Notes: a model not told the origin generated them from the sequence alone. Counted from the first letter of the stretch, positions 42,091 through 52,056 are shown. The stretch is 56,562 nucleotides of DNA from Actinomadura sp. 6K520 (GCF_004349245.1 NZ_SMLC01000034.1:1-56562); one strand, 5' to 3'. Program-made: numbers and translations.

Positions 42091-43929
42091 ATGACGGTGC
42101 CGCCTGAGGAACTGGAACTGGCCGCCGCCTTCCCCCCGGCCGAACGGGACCGGTGGCGGGAGATGGTGAAGGGGGTGCTGCGCAGGTCGGGCGCGGCGAC
42201 CGAGGACACCCCCCTTGACGAGATCGAGGGCCTCCTGGCCCGTGAGTCGTACGACGGGGTGCCGATCGCCGCCCTGTACACCCGCGACGACGCCCCGCCC
42301 GGACGCCCCGGCCTGGCCCCGTACGTCCGCGAGGTGCGGCCGGACGGCGAGGGCATCGCCGGATGGGACGTGCGGCAGCGGCACGCGCACCCCGACCCCG
42401 CGGTCACCCGTGCGGCGGTCCTGGCCGACCTGGAGAACGGCGCCACGTCCATCTGGCTGCGGCTGGGCGACACGGGCATGCCGGTCGCCGGGCTCGCCGA
42501 GGCGCTGCGGGACGTGCTGCTCGACCTCGCGCCGGTCGTCCTGGACGCGGGGGAGCGCGCGGGCGAGGCCGCCGAGGCGTTCCTGGCCCTGGCCGCCGAG
42601 CGGGGGAACGCGCCGGACGTGTCCGGCAACCTCGGCGCCGACCCGCTCGGCCTGGCCGCGCGCACCGGCGCGCCGGGGTCGCTCGACGAGGCGGCCGCGC
42701 TGGCCGTCCGCTGCGTCCGGGACTTCCCGGGGCTGCGCGCCGTCGTCGCCGACGGCACCCCGTACCACGACGCGGGCGGGAGCGACGCCGAGGAGCTCGG
42801 CGCGGCCGTCGCCGCCGGCGTCGCCTACCTGCGCGCGCTGACCGCGGCGGGGCTGAGCGTGGCCGAGGCGTTCGGGCAGATCGAGTTCCGCCTCGCCGTC
42901 AGCGCCGACCAGTTCTCCTCCATCGCCAAGCTCCGCGCCGCCCGGCGGCTGTGGGCGCGGGTCGCCGAGGTCAGCGGGGCGTCCGAGGGGACGGCCGCCC
43001 GCGTCCACGCGGTCACGTCGTCGGCGATGATGACGCGGCGCGACCCGTGGGTGAACATGCTCCGCACCACGATCGCGGCGTTCGCCGCCGGGGCCGGCGG
43101 CGCCGACGCGGTCACCGTCCAGCCGTTCGACGCCCGGCTCGGGCTGCCGGACGACTTCGCCCGGCGCATCGCCCGCAACACCCAGACGCTGCTGCTGGAG
43201 GAGTCGAGCCTCGCCCGCGTCGTCGACCCGGCCGGCGGCTCCTGGTACGCCGAGAGCCTCACCGAGGGCCTCGCCCAGGCCGCCTGGACCTGGTTCACCG
43301 AGATCGAGAAGGCCGGGGGCCTCGCCGCCGCCCTCGACTCGGGCCTCGTCGCCGGCCGGCTCGCCGCGACGTGGGAGCGGCGCCGCAGGGACATCGCCCG
43401 GCGCAAGGCCCCGCTCACCGGCGTCAGCGAGTACCCCAACCTCGCCGAGGCCCTCCCGGAGCGGGAACCCGCGCCGTCCGCAGCCGACGACGGGGAGCCG
43501 CGCGGCGGGCTGCCCGTCGTGACCTACGCGCGGGACTTCGAGGCCCTCCGCGACCGCTCCGACGCCCACGCCGAGGCGACCGGCGCCCGCCCCAGGGTCT
43601 TCCTCGCCACGCTCGGGCCCGTCGCCGTCCACACCGCCCGCGCCTCGTTCGCCGCCAACCTCTTCCAGGCGGGCGGGATCGAGACGGTCGCCGGCGCGCC
43701 CGAGGAGTTCGGGACGTCCGGCACGCCCGTCGCCTGCATCTGCTCCAGCGACAAGGTGTACGGGGAGCAGGCGGCGGACGCCGCGCGGCTTCTGCGGGAC
43801 GCGGGTGCGGTGAAGGTCTGGCTGGCGGGTAAGGGAACGTACGAGGGTGCCGACGCCGGCGTGTACGCGGGATGCGACGCGATCGAGGTGCTGGAGACCA
43901 CCCTCCACGATCTGGGAGTGAGCGAATGA
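42091..43929 (+). CDS. mutA: Methylmalonyl-CoA mutase small (beta) subunit
   Basis: The protein has 612 residues from ATG 42091. It is a mutase-family barrel ([75 protein letters not shown]) and a degenerate C-terminal B12-fold ([31 protein letters not shown]) without the DxHxxG cobalt-binding motif, as usual for MutA. It pairs with MutB. TACGAT 7 bases before the ATG suggests a leaderless start. ATGA overlap with mutB. Confidence 0.95.
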   Translation: MTVPPEELELAAAFPPAERDRWREMVKGVLRRSGAATEDTPLDEIEGLLARESYDGVPIAALYTRDDAPPGRPGLAPYVREVRPDGEGIAGWDVRQRHAHPDPAVTRAAVLADLENGATSIWLRLGDTGMPVAGLAEALRDVLLDLAPVVLDAGERAGEAAEAFLALAAERGNAPDVSGNLGADPLGLAARTGAPGSLDEAAALAVRCVRDFPGLRAVVADGTPYHDAGGSDAEELGAAVAAGVAYLRALTAAGLSVAEAFGQIEFRLAVSADQFSSIAKLRAARRLWARVAEVSGASEGTAARVHAVTSSAMMTRRDPWVNMLRTTIAAFAAGAGGADAVTVQPFDARLGLPDDFARRIARNTQTLLLEESSLARVVDPAGGSWYAESLTEGLAQAAWTWFTEIEKAGGLAAALDSGLVAGRLAATWERRRRDIARRKAPLTGVSEYPNLAEALPEREPAPSAADDGEPRGGLPVVTYARDFEALRDRSDAHAEATGARPRVFLATLGPVAVHTARASFAANLFQAGGIETVAGAPEEFGTSGTPVACICSSDKVYGEQAADAARLLRDAGAVKVWLAGKGTYEGADAGVYAGCDAIEVLETTLHDLGVSE

Positions 43930-46136
43930 TCCCCGACTTCACCGAGATCGAGCTCGGGACGGCGCCGCCCGCGGACGAGACGGCCAAGCGCTGGCGCGCC
44001 GCGGTGACCGAGGCGGGCACGGACCCCGCCGCCCAGACCTGGGAGACCCCGGAGGGCATCGGCGTCAAACCCCTCTACACCGGGGACGACCTGGCCGGGC
44101 TCGACTTCCTGGACACCTATCCCGGCATAGCGCCGTACCTGCGCGGCCCCTACCCGGCGATGTACGCGACGCAGCCGTGGACGATCCGCCAGTACGCCGG
44201 GTTCTCCACCGCCGAGGAGTCCAACGCGTTCTACCGCCGCAACCTCGCGGCGGGGCAGAAGGGGCTGTCGGTCGCGTTCGACCTGGCCACCCACCGCGGC
44301 TACGACTCCGACCATCCGCGCGTCTCCGGCGACGTCGGCATGGCCGGGGTGGCGATCGACTCGATCTACGACATGCGGCAGCTCTTCGACGGCATCCCGC
44401 TGGACCGGATGAGCGTGTCGATGACCATGAACGGCGCGGTCCTGCCCGTCCTGGCGCTCTACATCGCCGTGGCGCAGGAGCAGGGGGTGGAGCCGGAGGC
44501 CCTCGCGGGGACCATCCAGAACGACATCCTCAAGGAGTTCATGGTCCGCAACACCTACATCTACCCGCCGCAGCCGTCGATGCGGATCATCTCCGACATC
44601 TTCGCGTTCACCTCGCAGCGGATGCCGAAGTACAACTCCATCTCCATCTCCGGCTACCACATCCAGGAGGCCGGGGCCACGGCCGACCTGGAGCTGGCCT
44701 ACACCCTCGCGGACGGCGTCGAGTACATCCGCGCGGGACGCGACGCGGGCCTGGACATCGACGCGTTCGCGCCCCGCCTGTCGTTCTTCTGGGCGATCGG
44801 GATGAACTTCTTCATGGAGGTCGCCAAGCTCCGCGCCGCCCGCCTGCTGTGGGCGAAGCTCGTGAAGACGTTCGGCCCGCGGAACCCCAAGTCGCTGTCG
44901 CTGCGGACCCACTGCCAGACGTCCGGCTGGTCGCTCACCGCGCAGGACGTCTACAACAACGTCGCCCGCACCTGCATCGAGGCCATGGCCGCCACGCAGG
45001 GCCACACCCAGTCGCTGCACACCAACGCGCTGGACGAGGCCCTCGCCCTCCCCACCGACTTCTCGGCCCGCATCGCCCGCAACACCCAGATCGTCCTGCA
45101 GCAGGAGTCCGGGACGACCCGCACCATCGACCCGTGGGGCGGCAGCGCCTACGTCGAGCGCCTCACCTACGACCTCGCGCGCCGCGCCTGGGGCCACATC
45201 ACCGAGGTCGAGCAGGCCGGCGGGATGGCCAAGGCGATCGACGAGGGGCTGCCCAAGATGCGCATCGAGGAGGCCGCCGCCCGCACCCAGGCCCGCATCG
45301 ACTCCGGGCGGCAGCCGGTCATCGGCGTCAACAAGTACCGCCCCGGCACCGAGCAGGAGATCGAGGTCCTCAAGGTCGACAACGCGTCCGTCCGCGCGCA
45401 GCAGATCGACAAGCTGCGCCGCCTGCGCGAGGAGCGCGACGAGGCCGCGACGGGGGCCGCGCTGGACGCGCTGACCCGCGCCGCCGAGGCCGCGGAGAAC
45501 GGGACCCGCGCGCCGGGACTGGAGCAGAACCTGCTCGGCCTCGCGATCGGGGCCGCCCGCGCCAAGGCGACCGTCGGCGAGATCTCGGACGCGCTGGAGA
45601 AGGCGTACGGGCGGCACGCCGCGCAGATCCGTACGATCTCCGGGGTGTACCGGGAGGAGGCGGGACGGGTGTCCTCGATCGAGAAGGCCCGCGCGGCGAC
45701 CGCCGCGTTCGAGGACGCCGAGGGGCGCCGCCCCCGGATCCTCGTCGCCAAGATGGGGCAGGACGGCCACGACCGCGGCCAGAAGGTGATCGCGACCGGG
45801 TTCGCCGACCTCGGCTTCGACGTCGACGTGGGCCCGCTGTTCCAGACGCCGGCCGAGGTCGCGCGGCAGGCCGTCGAGGCGGACGTGCACATCGTCGGCG
45901 TCAACTCCCTCGCCGCCGGCCACCTCACGCTGGTGCCCGCGCTGCGCGAGGAGCTGGCCGCGCTCGGCCGCGCCGACATCATGATCGTCGTCGGCGGGGT
46001 CATCCCGCCCGGCGACTTCGACGAACTGCGCGCCGCCGGCGCCGCGGCGATCTTCCCGCCCGGCACCGTCCTGGCCGACGCGGCGACCGGCCTCTTGGCC
46101 GAGCTGACCGCCGCCCTCGGGCACTCCGCGCAGTGA
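43926..46136 (+). CDS. mutB: Methylmalonyl-CoA mutase large (alpha) subunit
   Basis: The protein has 736 residues. It is the B12-dependent mutase that interconverts (R)-methylmalonyl-CoA and succinyl-CoA. Catalytic barrel: [83 protein letters not shown]-terminal B12 domain: [31 protein letters not shown] with the cobalt-ligand His in DGHDRG, and [11 protein letters not shown]. It overlaps mutA (ATGA) and meaB (GTGA), so the three are translated together. Confidence 0.98.
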   Translation: MIPDFTEIELGTAPPADETAKRWRAAVTEAGTDPAAQTWETPEGIGVKPLYTGDDLAGLDFLDTYPGIAPYLRGPYPAMYATQPWTIRQYAGFSTAEESNAFYRRNLAAGQKGLSVAFDLATHRGYDSDHPRVSGDVGMAGVAIDSIYDMRQLFDGIPLDRMSVSMTMNGAVLPVLALYIAVAQEQGVEPEALAGTIQNDILKEFMVRNTYIYPPQPSMRIISDIFAFTSQRMPKYNSISISGYHIQEAGATADLELAYTLADGVEYIRAGRDAGLDIDAFAPRLSFFWAIGMNFFMEVAKLRAARLLWAKLVKTFGPRNPKSLSLRTHCQTSGWSLTAQDVYNNVARTCIEAMAATQGHTQSLHTNALDEALALPTDFSARIARNTQIVLQQESGTTRTIDPWGGSAYVERLTYDLARRAWGHITEVEQAGGMAKAIDEGLPKMRIEEAAARTQARIDSGRQPVIGVNKYRPGTEQEIEVLKVDNASVRAQQIDKLRRLREERDEAATGAALDALTRAAEAAENGTRAPGLEQNLLGLAIGAARAKATVGEISDALEKAYGRHAAQIRTISGVYREEAGRVSSIEKARAATAAFEDAEGRRPRILVAKMGQDGHDRGQKVIATGFADLGFDVDVGPLFQTPAEVARQAVEADVHIVGVNSLAAGHLTLVPALREELAALGRADIMIVVGGVIPPGDFDELRAAGAAAIFPPGTVLADAATGLLAELTAALGHSAQ

Positions 46137-47125
46137 GCACAGGGACCAGGGGCCTCGACGAGTACGCGGCGGGGGTACTGGACGGGTCCCGGGCGTGGAT
46201 CGCGCGGGCCATCACGCTGGTCGAGTCGACCCGTCCCGACCACCGGGAGCTGGCGCAGCGGCTGCTGGTCGAGCTGACCTCGCACGCCGGCGGCGCCCGC
46301 CGTGTCGGGATCACCGGGGTGCCGGGCGTCGGCAAGTCCACGTTCATCGACGCGCTCGGCACCCGGCTGACGGAGGCGGGGCACCGGGTCGCGGTGCTCG
46401 CCGTCGACCCGTCCTCGACCCGGTCCGGCGGCAGCATCCTGGGCGACAAGACCCGCATGCAGCGCCTCGCCACCGACCCGAACGCGTTCATCCGGCCCTC
46501 GCCCACGGCGGGGACGCTCGGCGGCGTCGCCAAGGCGACCCGCGAGGCGATGGTCGTCATGGAGGCCGCGGGGTACGACGTCGTCCTGGTCGAGACCGTC
46601 GGCGTCGGCCAGTCCGAGACCACCGTCGCCGAGATGGTCGACTCCTTCCTGTTCCTCACCCTCGCCCGCACCGGCGACCAGCTCCAGGGCATCAAGAAGG
46701 GGGTGCTGGAGCTGGCCGACGTCATCGCCGTGAACAAGGCCGACGGCGAGCACAAGATGGAGGCCAAGCGCGCCGCTCGCGAGCTGTCGGGGGCGCTGCG
46801 GCTGCTGCGCAGCGACGAGCGGGTCCGCGACATCCCCGTGCTGACCTGCAGTGCCAGGGAGGGGACCGGGCTGCCGGAGATCTGGGACCGGATCGTCGAG
46901 CATCAGGAGGGGCTGCGCGGGTCGGGCGAGCTGGAGGCCCGGCGCAGGCGGCAGCAGGTGGGCTGGACGTGGGCGATGGTCCGCGAGCGGCTGCTCGCCG
47001 AGCTGCACGCGCACCCCGGCGTCCGGAAGCTGGCGCCCGGCCTGGAGCAGGAGGTCGCCGACGGCTCGCTCACGCCCGCCCTGGCCGCCGAGCGGATCCT
47101 GGAGGCGTTCTCGCGCGGCTGCTGA
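46133..47125 (+). CDS. meaB: MeaB/ArgK-type G-protein chaperone of methylmalonyl-CoA mutase
   Basis: The protein has 330 residues from GTG 46133 (GTGA overlap with mutB). It is a SIMIBI GTPase: Walker [37 protein letters not shown], Walker B-like [17 protein letters not shown], and NKAD for guanine. MeaB loads cobalamin onto MutB and protects it from inactivation. It completes a mutA-mutB-meaB operon. Confidence 0.97.
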   Translation: MSTGTRGLDEYAAGVLDGSRAWIARAITLVESTRPDHRELAQRLLVELTSHAGGARRVGITGVPGVGKSTFIDALGTRLTEAGHRVAVLAVDPSSTRSGGSILGDKTRMQRLATDPNAFIRPSPTAGTLGGVAKATREAMVVMEAAGYDVVLVETVGVGQSETTVAEMVDSFLFLTLARTGDQLQGIKKGVLELADVIAVNKADGEHKMEAKRAARELSGALRLLRSDERVRDIPVLTCSAREGTGLPEIWDRIVEHQEGLRGSGELEARRRRQQVGWTWAMVRERLLAELHAHPGVRKLAPGLEQEVADGSLTPALAAERILEAFSRGC

Positions 47126-47203
47126 GTCCCGTTCCCGCAGACCGAAACCACCGGTTGCCGGGGGACGCGGCCACGCCGGGTGACGATCAGGTACAACAGT
47201 CGG

Positions 47204-48187
47204 ATGGACGTCATCGCGCTCGATGATCCGACGGACGCGCAGCTCCGGCAGTGGCACGACGTGCTCGCCGCCGTGCACGCCGCCGACCCGGCCGCCGAGC
47301 CCGAGCCCGATCCGGAGCGCCCGGCGCGGCGGCTGCTCGGCGCCGATCCGGGGGCGCGGCGGCGGCTGTGGGCGGTGGCCGACGGCGCGCGGCTGGCCGC
47401 GGTCGCGGCGCTGCGGCTGCCCGGTGAGCCCGGCGCCGGCCGTCCCGGCGAGATCGACATCCAGGTCCGTCCCGGCGAGCGGCGCCGCGGGCTCGGCGGG
47501 CGGCTGCTCGCCGCCGCGGCCGGCGGGCTGCGCGCCGACGGGCGCACCAGCGTGATCGCGCAGGTGCTCGCGGGCACCCCGGCCGTCCCGTTCCTGGAGT
47601 CGCACGGGTTCGAGTGCGTCCTGACCCTGCGCGGGCTGCTGCTGCGGCTGGACGACGTCCCCCCGGAGCACGTCGCCCGGCTCCTGGCCGGGGCCCCCGC
47701 CGGGTACCGGCTCGTCCGCTGGCGGGGCGTGGTCCCAGACGAGCACGCCGCCGCGTTCGCCCGCGCCAAGTACGCCATGGCCGACTTCGCCGAGTACGAG
47801 GGCGCACCGTGGGACGCGCGCCGCGTCCGCGAGATGGCCGAGGTCGTCGCCAAGCGCGGCGACGACCTCTACACCGTCGCGGCCCTCTCCGGCGGCGCCG
47901 TCGCGGGGTTCACCGAGGTCGTCGTCCCGGAGGGCTGCACCGGCCGCGCCGCCCAGTACGACACCGCCGTGGTCCCCGAGCACCGGGGCAGGCGCATCGG
48001 CATCTGGGTGAAGGCGGCCATGCTCGAATGGCTCGCCGCGACGCGCCCCGGCGTCCGCGAGATCGAGACCGACAACGCCGGCGACAACGCCCACATGCTC
48101 GCCGTCAACGAGGAACTCGGCTTTCGCGTGGAACGCGAGTCGATGGAATACCAGGCCGCGGTCACGTCCCTCCCCGCCTCCCGCTGA
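47204..48187 (+). CDS. Tandem GNAT-domain acetyltransferase
   Basis: The protein has 327 residues from ATG 47204 (GTG 47180 is an alternative). The first GNAT copy has VRPGERRRGLGGRLLAAAAGGLRADG and FLESHGFEC. The second has TAVVPEHRGRRIGIWVKAAMLEWLA with Q/RxxGx(G/I), then NAGDNAHMLAVNEELGFRVE. Two-domain GNATs include mycothiol synthase and aminoglycoside-type enzymes; the substrate is not evident here. Confidence 0.88.
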   Translation: MDVIALDDPTDAQLRQWHDVLAAVHAADPAAEPEPDPERPARRLLGADPGARRRLWAVADGARLAAVAALRLPGEPGAGRPGEIDIQVRPGERRRGLGGRLLAAAAGGLRADGRTSVIAQVLAGTPAVPFLESHGFECVLTLRGLLLRLDDVPPEHVARLLAGAPAGYRLVRWRGVVPDEHAAAFARAKYAMADFAEYEGAPWDARRVREMAEVVAKRGDDLYTVAALSGGAVAGFTEVVVPEGCTGRAAQYDTAVVPEHRGRRIGIWVKAAMLEWLAATRPGVREIETDNAGDNAHMLAVNEELGFRVERESMEYQAAVTSLPASR

Positions 48188-48220
48188 CCGCGCCGGCGGC
48201 CTTCCGGGACCGCGGAACCG

Positions 48221-48241
48221 CCGGAGCCGCCGGGTCTCCGG
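48221..48241 (+). terminator. Hairpin after the GNAT gene
   Basis: CCGGAG (48221-48226) and CTCCGG (48236-48241) form a 6-bp stem with a 9-base loop, about 33 bases after the GNAT stop and before the tRNA-like gene. It may terminate the GNAT transcript. Confidence 0.4.
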
Positions 48242-48303
48242 ATGACCGCCGGGAGCGAAAACACGTTGCCTCCCCACCGCCGTATCGGCACTCTTAAGGA
48301 GGC

Positions 48304-48321
48304 TTCCGGGAATGCCCGGAA
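48304..48321 (+). promoter_or_regulatory. Tight hairpin upstream of the tRNA-like gene
   Basis: TTCCGGG-AATG-CCCGGAA, a perfect 7-bp stem with a 4-base loop, ends 22 bases before the acceptor stem of the tRNA-Asn-like gene. It may be part of the primary transcript or a protein-binding site. Confidence 0.4.
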
Positions 48322-48343
48322 TCCTGGAGAATTGCCGAAGTAT

Positions 48344-48415
48344 TCCCCTGGAGTTCAACGGCGGAACGCCGCGCCGTTAATGCGGATTACCCAGGTTCGA
48401 ATCCTGGCGGGGGAG
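48344..48415 (+). tRNA. tRNA-Asn(GUU)-like gene with C33
   Basis: A full cloverleaf can be drawn over 72 bases. The 7-bp acceptor stem TCCCCTG (48344-48350) pairs with CGGGGGA (48408-48414), with one T-G pair, and G48415 is the discriminator, as in tRNA-Asn. The 4-bp D-stem is GTTC/GAAC around a 7-base loop containing GG. The 5-bp anticodon stem is CCGCG (48369-48373) / TGCGG (48381-48385), with loop CCGTTAA giving anticodon GTT at 48376-48378. The variable loop is ATTAC, and the T-arm CCAGG-TTCGAAT-CCTGG is canonical. No CCA is encoded. Departures: C instead of U at position 33, a closing G-T pair and a short D-loop. The ends match actinobacterial tRNA-Asn. The HNH gene starts 27 bases later. 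It is either functional and specialised or a decaying copy. Confidence 0.75.
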
Positions 48416-48441
48416 CGGCGGGAAGGGTGGGAGGTGACCCG

Positions 48442-48882
48442 GTGAACGTGCTCGTCCTGAACGCGTCGTACGAACCCTTACAACGGGTCGACCTGCGGCA
48501 CGCCATCCGCATGCTGGTGCGCGAGGTGGCGGTGGTCGAGGAGGCGGTCGAGGGCCGGACCTTCGGCAGTTTCCCGGTGCCGCGGGTCCTGCGGCTCGTC
48601 CGGTACGTCGCGATGCGCTGGCGGCACGGGAGGCGCCCGCCGTGGAGCAAGCGGGGCGTGTACCTGCGCGACCGCGGCCGCTGCTGCTACTGCGGCGGCC
48701 GGGGTAACACGATCGACCACGTCCACCCGCGGTCGCGGGGCGGCGGTGACACCTGGGAGAACACCGTCCTCGCGTGCGGCAGGTGCAACAACCGCAAGGG
48801 GGACCGGACGGTCGCCGAGGCGGGCCTGCGGCTGCTGTCCCGGCCGCGGGTCCCGCGCTGGGAGGAGCTCACCGCGCCGTGA
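48442..48882 (+). CDS. HNH endonuclease family protein
   Basis: The protein has 146 residues from GTG 48442 (GGGAGGTGA upstream). It starts MNVLVLNASYEPLQRVDLRHAIRMLV, a widely conserved bacterial start for this HNH subfamily. The nuclease core is CCYCGGRGNTIDHVHPRSRGGGDTWENTVLACGRCNNRKGDRT, with CxxC...CxxC zinc ligands and the DH catalytic pair. It would cut DNA with a metal ion; the biological target is unknown. The tRNA-Asn-like gene sits in its 5' leader, so tRNA processing may control its mRNA. Confidence 0.9.
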   Translation: MNVLVLNASYEPLQRVDLRHAIRMLVREVAVVEEAVEGRTFGSFPVPRVLRLVRYVAMRWRHGRRPPWSKRGVYLRDRGRCCYCGGRGNTIDHVHPRSRGGGDTWENTVLACGRCNNRKGDRTVAEAGLRLLSRPRVPRWEELTAP

Positions 48883-48924
48883 CGGGGGAGCGCCGCGGAG
48901 GGGGACCGCGGCGCCGCGGGGGAA

Positions 48925-48956
48925 GGGGCCGGGCCGTTGAACCACGGCCCGGCCCC
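48925..48956 (+). terminator. Terminator of the HNH gene
   Basis: GGGGCCGGGCCGT (48925-48937) and its complement (48944-48956) form a 13-bp perfect stem with a 6-base loop, 42 bases after the HNH stop. Confidence 0.8.
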
Positions 48957-48980
48957 CGGCCGTATGGTTCATCGGTAGCC

Positions 48981-49086
48981 GGCGGTCACGCTATGTGGTT
49001 CTTTGATGCTTCCGAGGCTAAAGGGGCTGTTGTGGTAATGTGCCGCCAATCTTGAGCTTTGTTATCTAGGAGATATCTGTGGCGGC
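48981..49086 (+). promoter_or_regulatory. AT-richer leader with start-codon-sequestering pairing
   Basis: The leader of the cell-wall gene contains GCCGCCA (49042-49048), which is complementary to TGGCGGC at the start codon (49080-49086) and loops out the Shine-Dalgarno (TAGGAGA). Upstream GGCGG (48981-48985) can compete for the same CCGCC. The layout is riboswitch-like, but no known class was recognised. Confidence 0.35.
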
Positions 49087-50110
49087 CCTCGACCCCCTCG
49101 GCAGGACGGCTCGCGCATCGGGCGGGCGCGGCACCGCGCGGCGTCTGGCGGCGCTCGCCCTCGCGGCGGGCGTCACGGTGGCGCTGCCCCCGGCGTCCGG
49201 GAGCGCGGCGGCGCTCCCGCAGGCGCCCGAGGACATCAAGAAGAAGTACGCCAAGCTCAAGGCGCAGTCGGAGAAGCTGTCGAAGGAGTACCGCGGCGAG
49301 CTCGTCACCCTGGAGGAGGCGAAGAAGGCCGCCGAGCGCGCCGGGGCGGACGCCGCCCGCGCCGACCGCGAGTACGACGTCGCCCGCGCCGACGTCGCCC
49401 GCCTCGCCTCCACCTCCTACATGACCGGCCGCCTCGACGTGGTCCCGATCATCTCCTCGGCCGAGCCGGGCGCCGCCGTCCGGGACGCCGCCGTCATCGA
49501 GCACATCAGCCGCAACAACGGCCGCCGCCTGGTGAACCTGAAGACCCTCACCGCCCAGGCGGAGAAGTCGGACGAGACCGCCCGCAAGAAGCTGGACGCG
49601 GTCGAGAAGGAGCTCAAGGACCTCACCAGCCAGCGCACCCGCGTGCGGAAGCTGCTGGCCAAGTACGAGCCCCAGGTGGCCCGGACGCAGGCCCCCGCGG
49701 CCGGAGGCGGCGCGGGCCGCCCCGACGGGGCGAGCGGCACCAAGTCGCCGATCGTGGGCAACTCCATGACCGCGCGGATGCGGACCGTGCTGGTGGAGGT
49801 CGACGGCAAATTCGGCCCGTTCCCCTCGATCGGCTGCGCGCGCCCCGGCGACCCGCAGGACCACGGCTCCGGCACCGCCTGCGACTTCATGGAGAGCACC
49901 GGCGGCGCGATGCCGAGCGCCTCCGCCCAGGCGCACGGCGACAACGTCTCCCAGTACCTGATCAACAACGCGTCGCGGCTCGGCCTCAAGTACATCATCT
50001 GGAAGCAGCGCATCTACGACTTCCGCAGCAGCGGCGGCTGGCGCCAGATGGAGGACCGCGGCAGCGTCACGCAGAACCACTTCGACCACATCCACGTCTC
50101 GGTCCTCTGA
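49079..50110 (+). CDS. Secreted coiled-coil protein with peptidase-like C-terminal domain
   Basis: The protein has 343 residues from GTG 49079 (GGAGA 6 bases upstream). A basic N-terminus and hydrophobic stretch (LAALALAAGVTVALPPASGSAAA) form a signal peptide. Residues about 48-200 are a Lys/Glu/Ala coiled coil (EDIKKKYAKLKAQSEKLSKEYRGEL). The C-terminal domain (VDGKFGPFPSIGCARPGDPQDHGSGTACDFM, NHFDHIHVSVL) is like the ARB-07466/D-Ala-D-Ala peptidase fold with DHGSGTACD and DHIH metal residues. Rpf/NlpC-associated coiled-coil cell-wall hydrolases are built this way. It probably acts on peptidoglycan outside the membrane. Confidence 0.8.
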   Translation: MAALDPLGRTARASGGRGTARRLAALALAAGVTVALPPASGSAAALPQAPEDIKKKYAKLKAQSEKLSKEYRGELVTLEEAKKAAERAGADAARADREYDVARADVARLASTSYMTGRLDVVPIISSAEPGAAVRDAAVIEHISRNNGRRLVNLKTLTAQAEKSDETARKKLDAVEKELKDLTSQRTRVRKLLAKYEPQVARTQAPAAGGGAGRPDGASGTKSPIVGNSMTARMRTVLVEVDGKFGPFPSIGCARPGDPQDHGSGTACDFMESTGGAMPSASAQAHGDNVSQYLINNASRLGLKYIIWKQRIYDFRSSGGWRQMEDRGSVTQNHFDHIHVSVL

Positions 50111-50161
50111 TCCCCGGCCCGCCGCCTGGCGGTCCGCGGCGCGCGCTGGGACGCTCGCACC

Positions 50162-51007
50162 ATGGCCTATGACATCGAGCAGCCGTACGGCCCGCTGGTC
50201 GAGACGACGGTCCGGGTCGCCACCTGGAACGTCTGGCACCGCTACGGCCCCTGGCGCGAACGCGAGCGGGCGATCACCGCGACCCTCGGGGACGCCGCGC
50301 CCGACCTCGTCGTCCTGGTCGAGGCGTGGGAGGACGACGACGAGGCGCAGGCCGGCCGGCTCGCGGAGGCGCTCGGCCTGCCGCACACCGTGTTCCGCGG
50401 ATTCCCGTCCGCCGGGGGCCGGGACAGGTCGGGGATCGCCCTGCTGTCCCGCTGGCCCCTCGGCCAGGTGGGGCGGCAGTGGCTCGCCCACGAGGAGCAC
50501 CCCGCCACCGCCACCGACCCCGGCCTCGCCGTGCACGCCAGGGTGGACGGGCCGCGCGGCCCCCTGCACGTCCTCGGCGCCGCGCTCGGCTGGCGGCTCG
50601 GCCACAGCGCGCAGCGCCAGGAGCAGGTCCGCACCCTCGGCGCGTTCGTCCGCCAGGTCGCGGGGGACGACGCGCCGGTCGTGGTGGCCGGCGACTTCAA
50701 CGCGGCGCCCGACTCCGACGAGATCCGCATGCTGACCGGCCGCGCCGCCGTCGCCGCGCCGGGCGTGGTCTTCTACGACGCCTGGGAGACGGCCGGCGAC
50801 GGGACCGCCGGATACACCTGGAGCCGGGCCAACCACTGGACGAGGCCCGTGCTGTGGCCCGACCGCCGCATCGACTACGTCTTCTCGGCCTGGCCGCGGG
50901 CCGGAGGCGCCGGGCACCCCGTGCGCTGCGAGCTGCTCGGCGAGCGGCCGGTGGACGGCGTCGTCCCGTCCGACCACTACGGGGTGCTGGCCGACCTGCG
51001 CTACTGA
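50162..51007 (+). CDS. Endonuclease/exonuclease/phosphatase-family protein
   Basis: The protein has 281 residues. EEP fold motifs: VRVATWNVWHRYGPW, DLVVLVEAWE, RSGIALLSRWP, VVAGDFNAAPDSDEI, RRIDYVFS, VPSDHYGVLADLRY. Mg-dependent hydrolase of DNA or phosphodiesters/phospholipids; no signal peptide, so it acts in the cytoplasm. It overlaps the convergent oxidoreductase gene by 7 bases. Confidence 0.88.
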   Translation: MAYDIEQPYGPLVETTVRVATWNVWHRYGPWRERERAITATLGDAAPDLVVLVEAWEDDDEAQAGRLAEALGLPHTVFRGFPSAGGRDRSGIALLSRWPLGQVGRQWLAHEEHPATATDPGLAVHARVDGPRGPLHVLGAALGWRLGHSAQRQEQVRTLGAFVRQVAGDDAPVVVAGDFNAAPDSDEIRMLTGRAAVAAPGVVFYDAWETAGDGTAGYTWSRANHWTRPVLWPDRRIDYVFSAWPRAGGAGHPVRCELLGERPVDGVVPSDHYGVLADLRY

Positions 51008-52056
51008 TCGCCGAGCGCGGCGACGACGCCCTCCCGGGCGGAGCGGACGGCGGCCTCGATGACCTCCAGGCCGGTGATCGCGTCGGCGAGCGCCACCGGC
51101 GGCGGCGCGCCGTCCCGGAGGGTGCGGGCGACGCCCGCGTAGAAGTCGTGGTACGCGCCGGGCGCCGTGGGTTCGGGAGCCTGCTCACCGGGCGTGCCGA
51201 GCAGGCCGTACGACTCCGGCGGCGCGATGCCGTAGCCGGGGTCCCTGGGCGTGCGGCCCCCGCGGAGCTGCTCCTCCTGCCCGTCCATGCCGGAGACCGT
51301 GTAGGACGCGCGGCTGCCGAGGATCCGGAACCGCGGACCGAGGTGCGCGGCCGTGGCGCTCATCCACAGGTGGGAGCGCTGCCCGCCCGGGTGCGACAGG
51401 GCCACGAACACGTCGTCGGCGGCCGCCGCCCCGGGACGGCGCGTGTCGGCCTCGGCGTAGACCCCGCCCGGCCGGCCGAACAGCGTGATCGCCTGGTCGA
51501 CGAGATGGGAGCCCAGGTCGAACAGGATGCCGCCCGCGTCGAGGGGGTCGGTGCTCTCCTTCCAGCCCCGCCGCACCTCGGGGCGCCAGCGTTCGAACCG
51601 CGACTCGAACCGCTGGACGTCGCCCAGCGCCCCGGAGCCGACCAGCCGCCGCGCGGTCCGGTAGTCGCCGTCCCACCGGCGGTTGTGGAACGGGAACACC
51701 GGCAGGCCCCGGACGGCGCTCAGCGCGGCCAGCGACCGGGCGTCCGCCGCGGAGGCCGCGACCGGCTTGTCCACCACGACGGGGACGCCCGAGGTCAGCG
51801 CCGCCCTGGCCAGCGGCACATGCTGCCGGTTCGGCGCGGCGACCACGACCAGGTCGTAGCCTTCCGGCGCGCTCCAGAGCCGGTCGGCGCTGTCGAAGAC
51901 CTCCGCCTCCGGGTACCGCTCCCGGACGGCCTTCCGCCGCCCCGGGTCCCCCGTCACGACCGCGGCGAGCCGCATGCCCGGCACCGCCGCGATCAGCGGG
52001 GCGTGGAAGACCGAGCCGCCGGTGCCGTATCCGATCAGCGCAACACGCAGGTCCAT
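51001..52056 (-). CDS. Gfo/Idh/MocA-family NAD(P)-dependent oxidoreductase
   Basis: The protein has 351 residues. N-terminal Rossmann fold (LRVALIGYGTGGSVFHAPLIAAVPGMRLAAVV), DLVVVAAPNRQHVPLARAAL, the conserved EKP-type VVVDKPVAA (Asp for Glu), and C-terminal GGILFDLGSHLVDQAITLFG with the catalytic His region. Members oxidise or reduce sugars and cyclitols. The substrate is unknown; the class II aldolase gene lies 49 bases upstream on the same strand. Confidence 0.9.
   Translation of the reverse strand: MDLRVALIGYGTGGSVFHAPLIAAVPGMRLAAVVTGDPGRRKAVRERYPEAEVFDSADRLWSAPEGYDLVVVAAPNRQHVPLARAALTSGVPVVVDKPVAASAADARSLAALSAVRGLPVFPFHNRRWDGDYRTARRLVGSGALGDVQRFESRFERWRPEVRRGWKESTDPLDAGGILFDLGSHLVDQAITLFGRPGGVYAEADTRRPGAAAADDVFVALSHPGGQRSHLWMSATAAHLGPRFRILGSRASYTVSGMDGQEEQLRGGRTPRDPGYGIAPPESYGLLGTPGEQAPEPTAPGAYHDFYAGVARTLRDGAPPPVALADAITGLEVIEAAVRSAREGVVAALGDQ

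Noticed and set aside
41970..42758. N-terminal extension of the acyl-CoA dehydrogenase into mutA
   Set aside because: Ser/Arg/Pro-rich non-homologous sequence; ATG 41969 has a ribosome site and the family N-terminus.
43524..48358. Very long open frames antisense to mutB, meaB and the GNAT gene
   Set aside because: High-GC shadow frames; composition is Arg/Gly/Val-biased with no domain, while the plus strand is unambiguous.
48883..49078. c-di-AMP (ydaO) riboswitch before the cell-wall gene
   Set aside because: The leader is short and lacks the conserved ydaO core; only a local start-codon pairing is visible.
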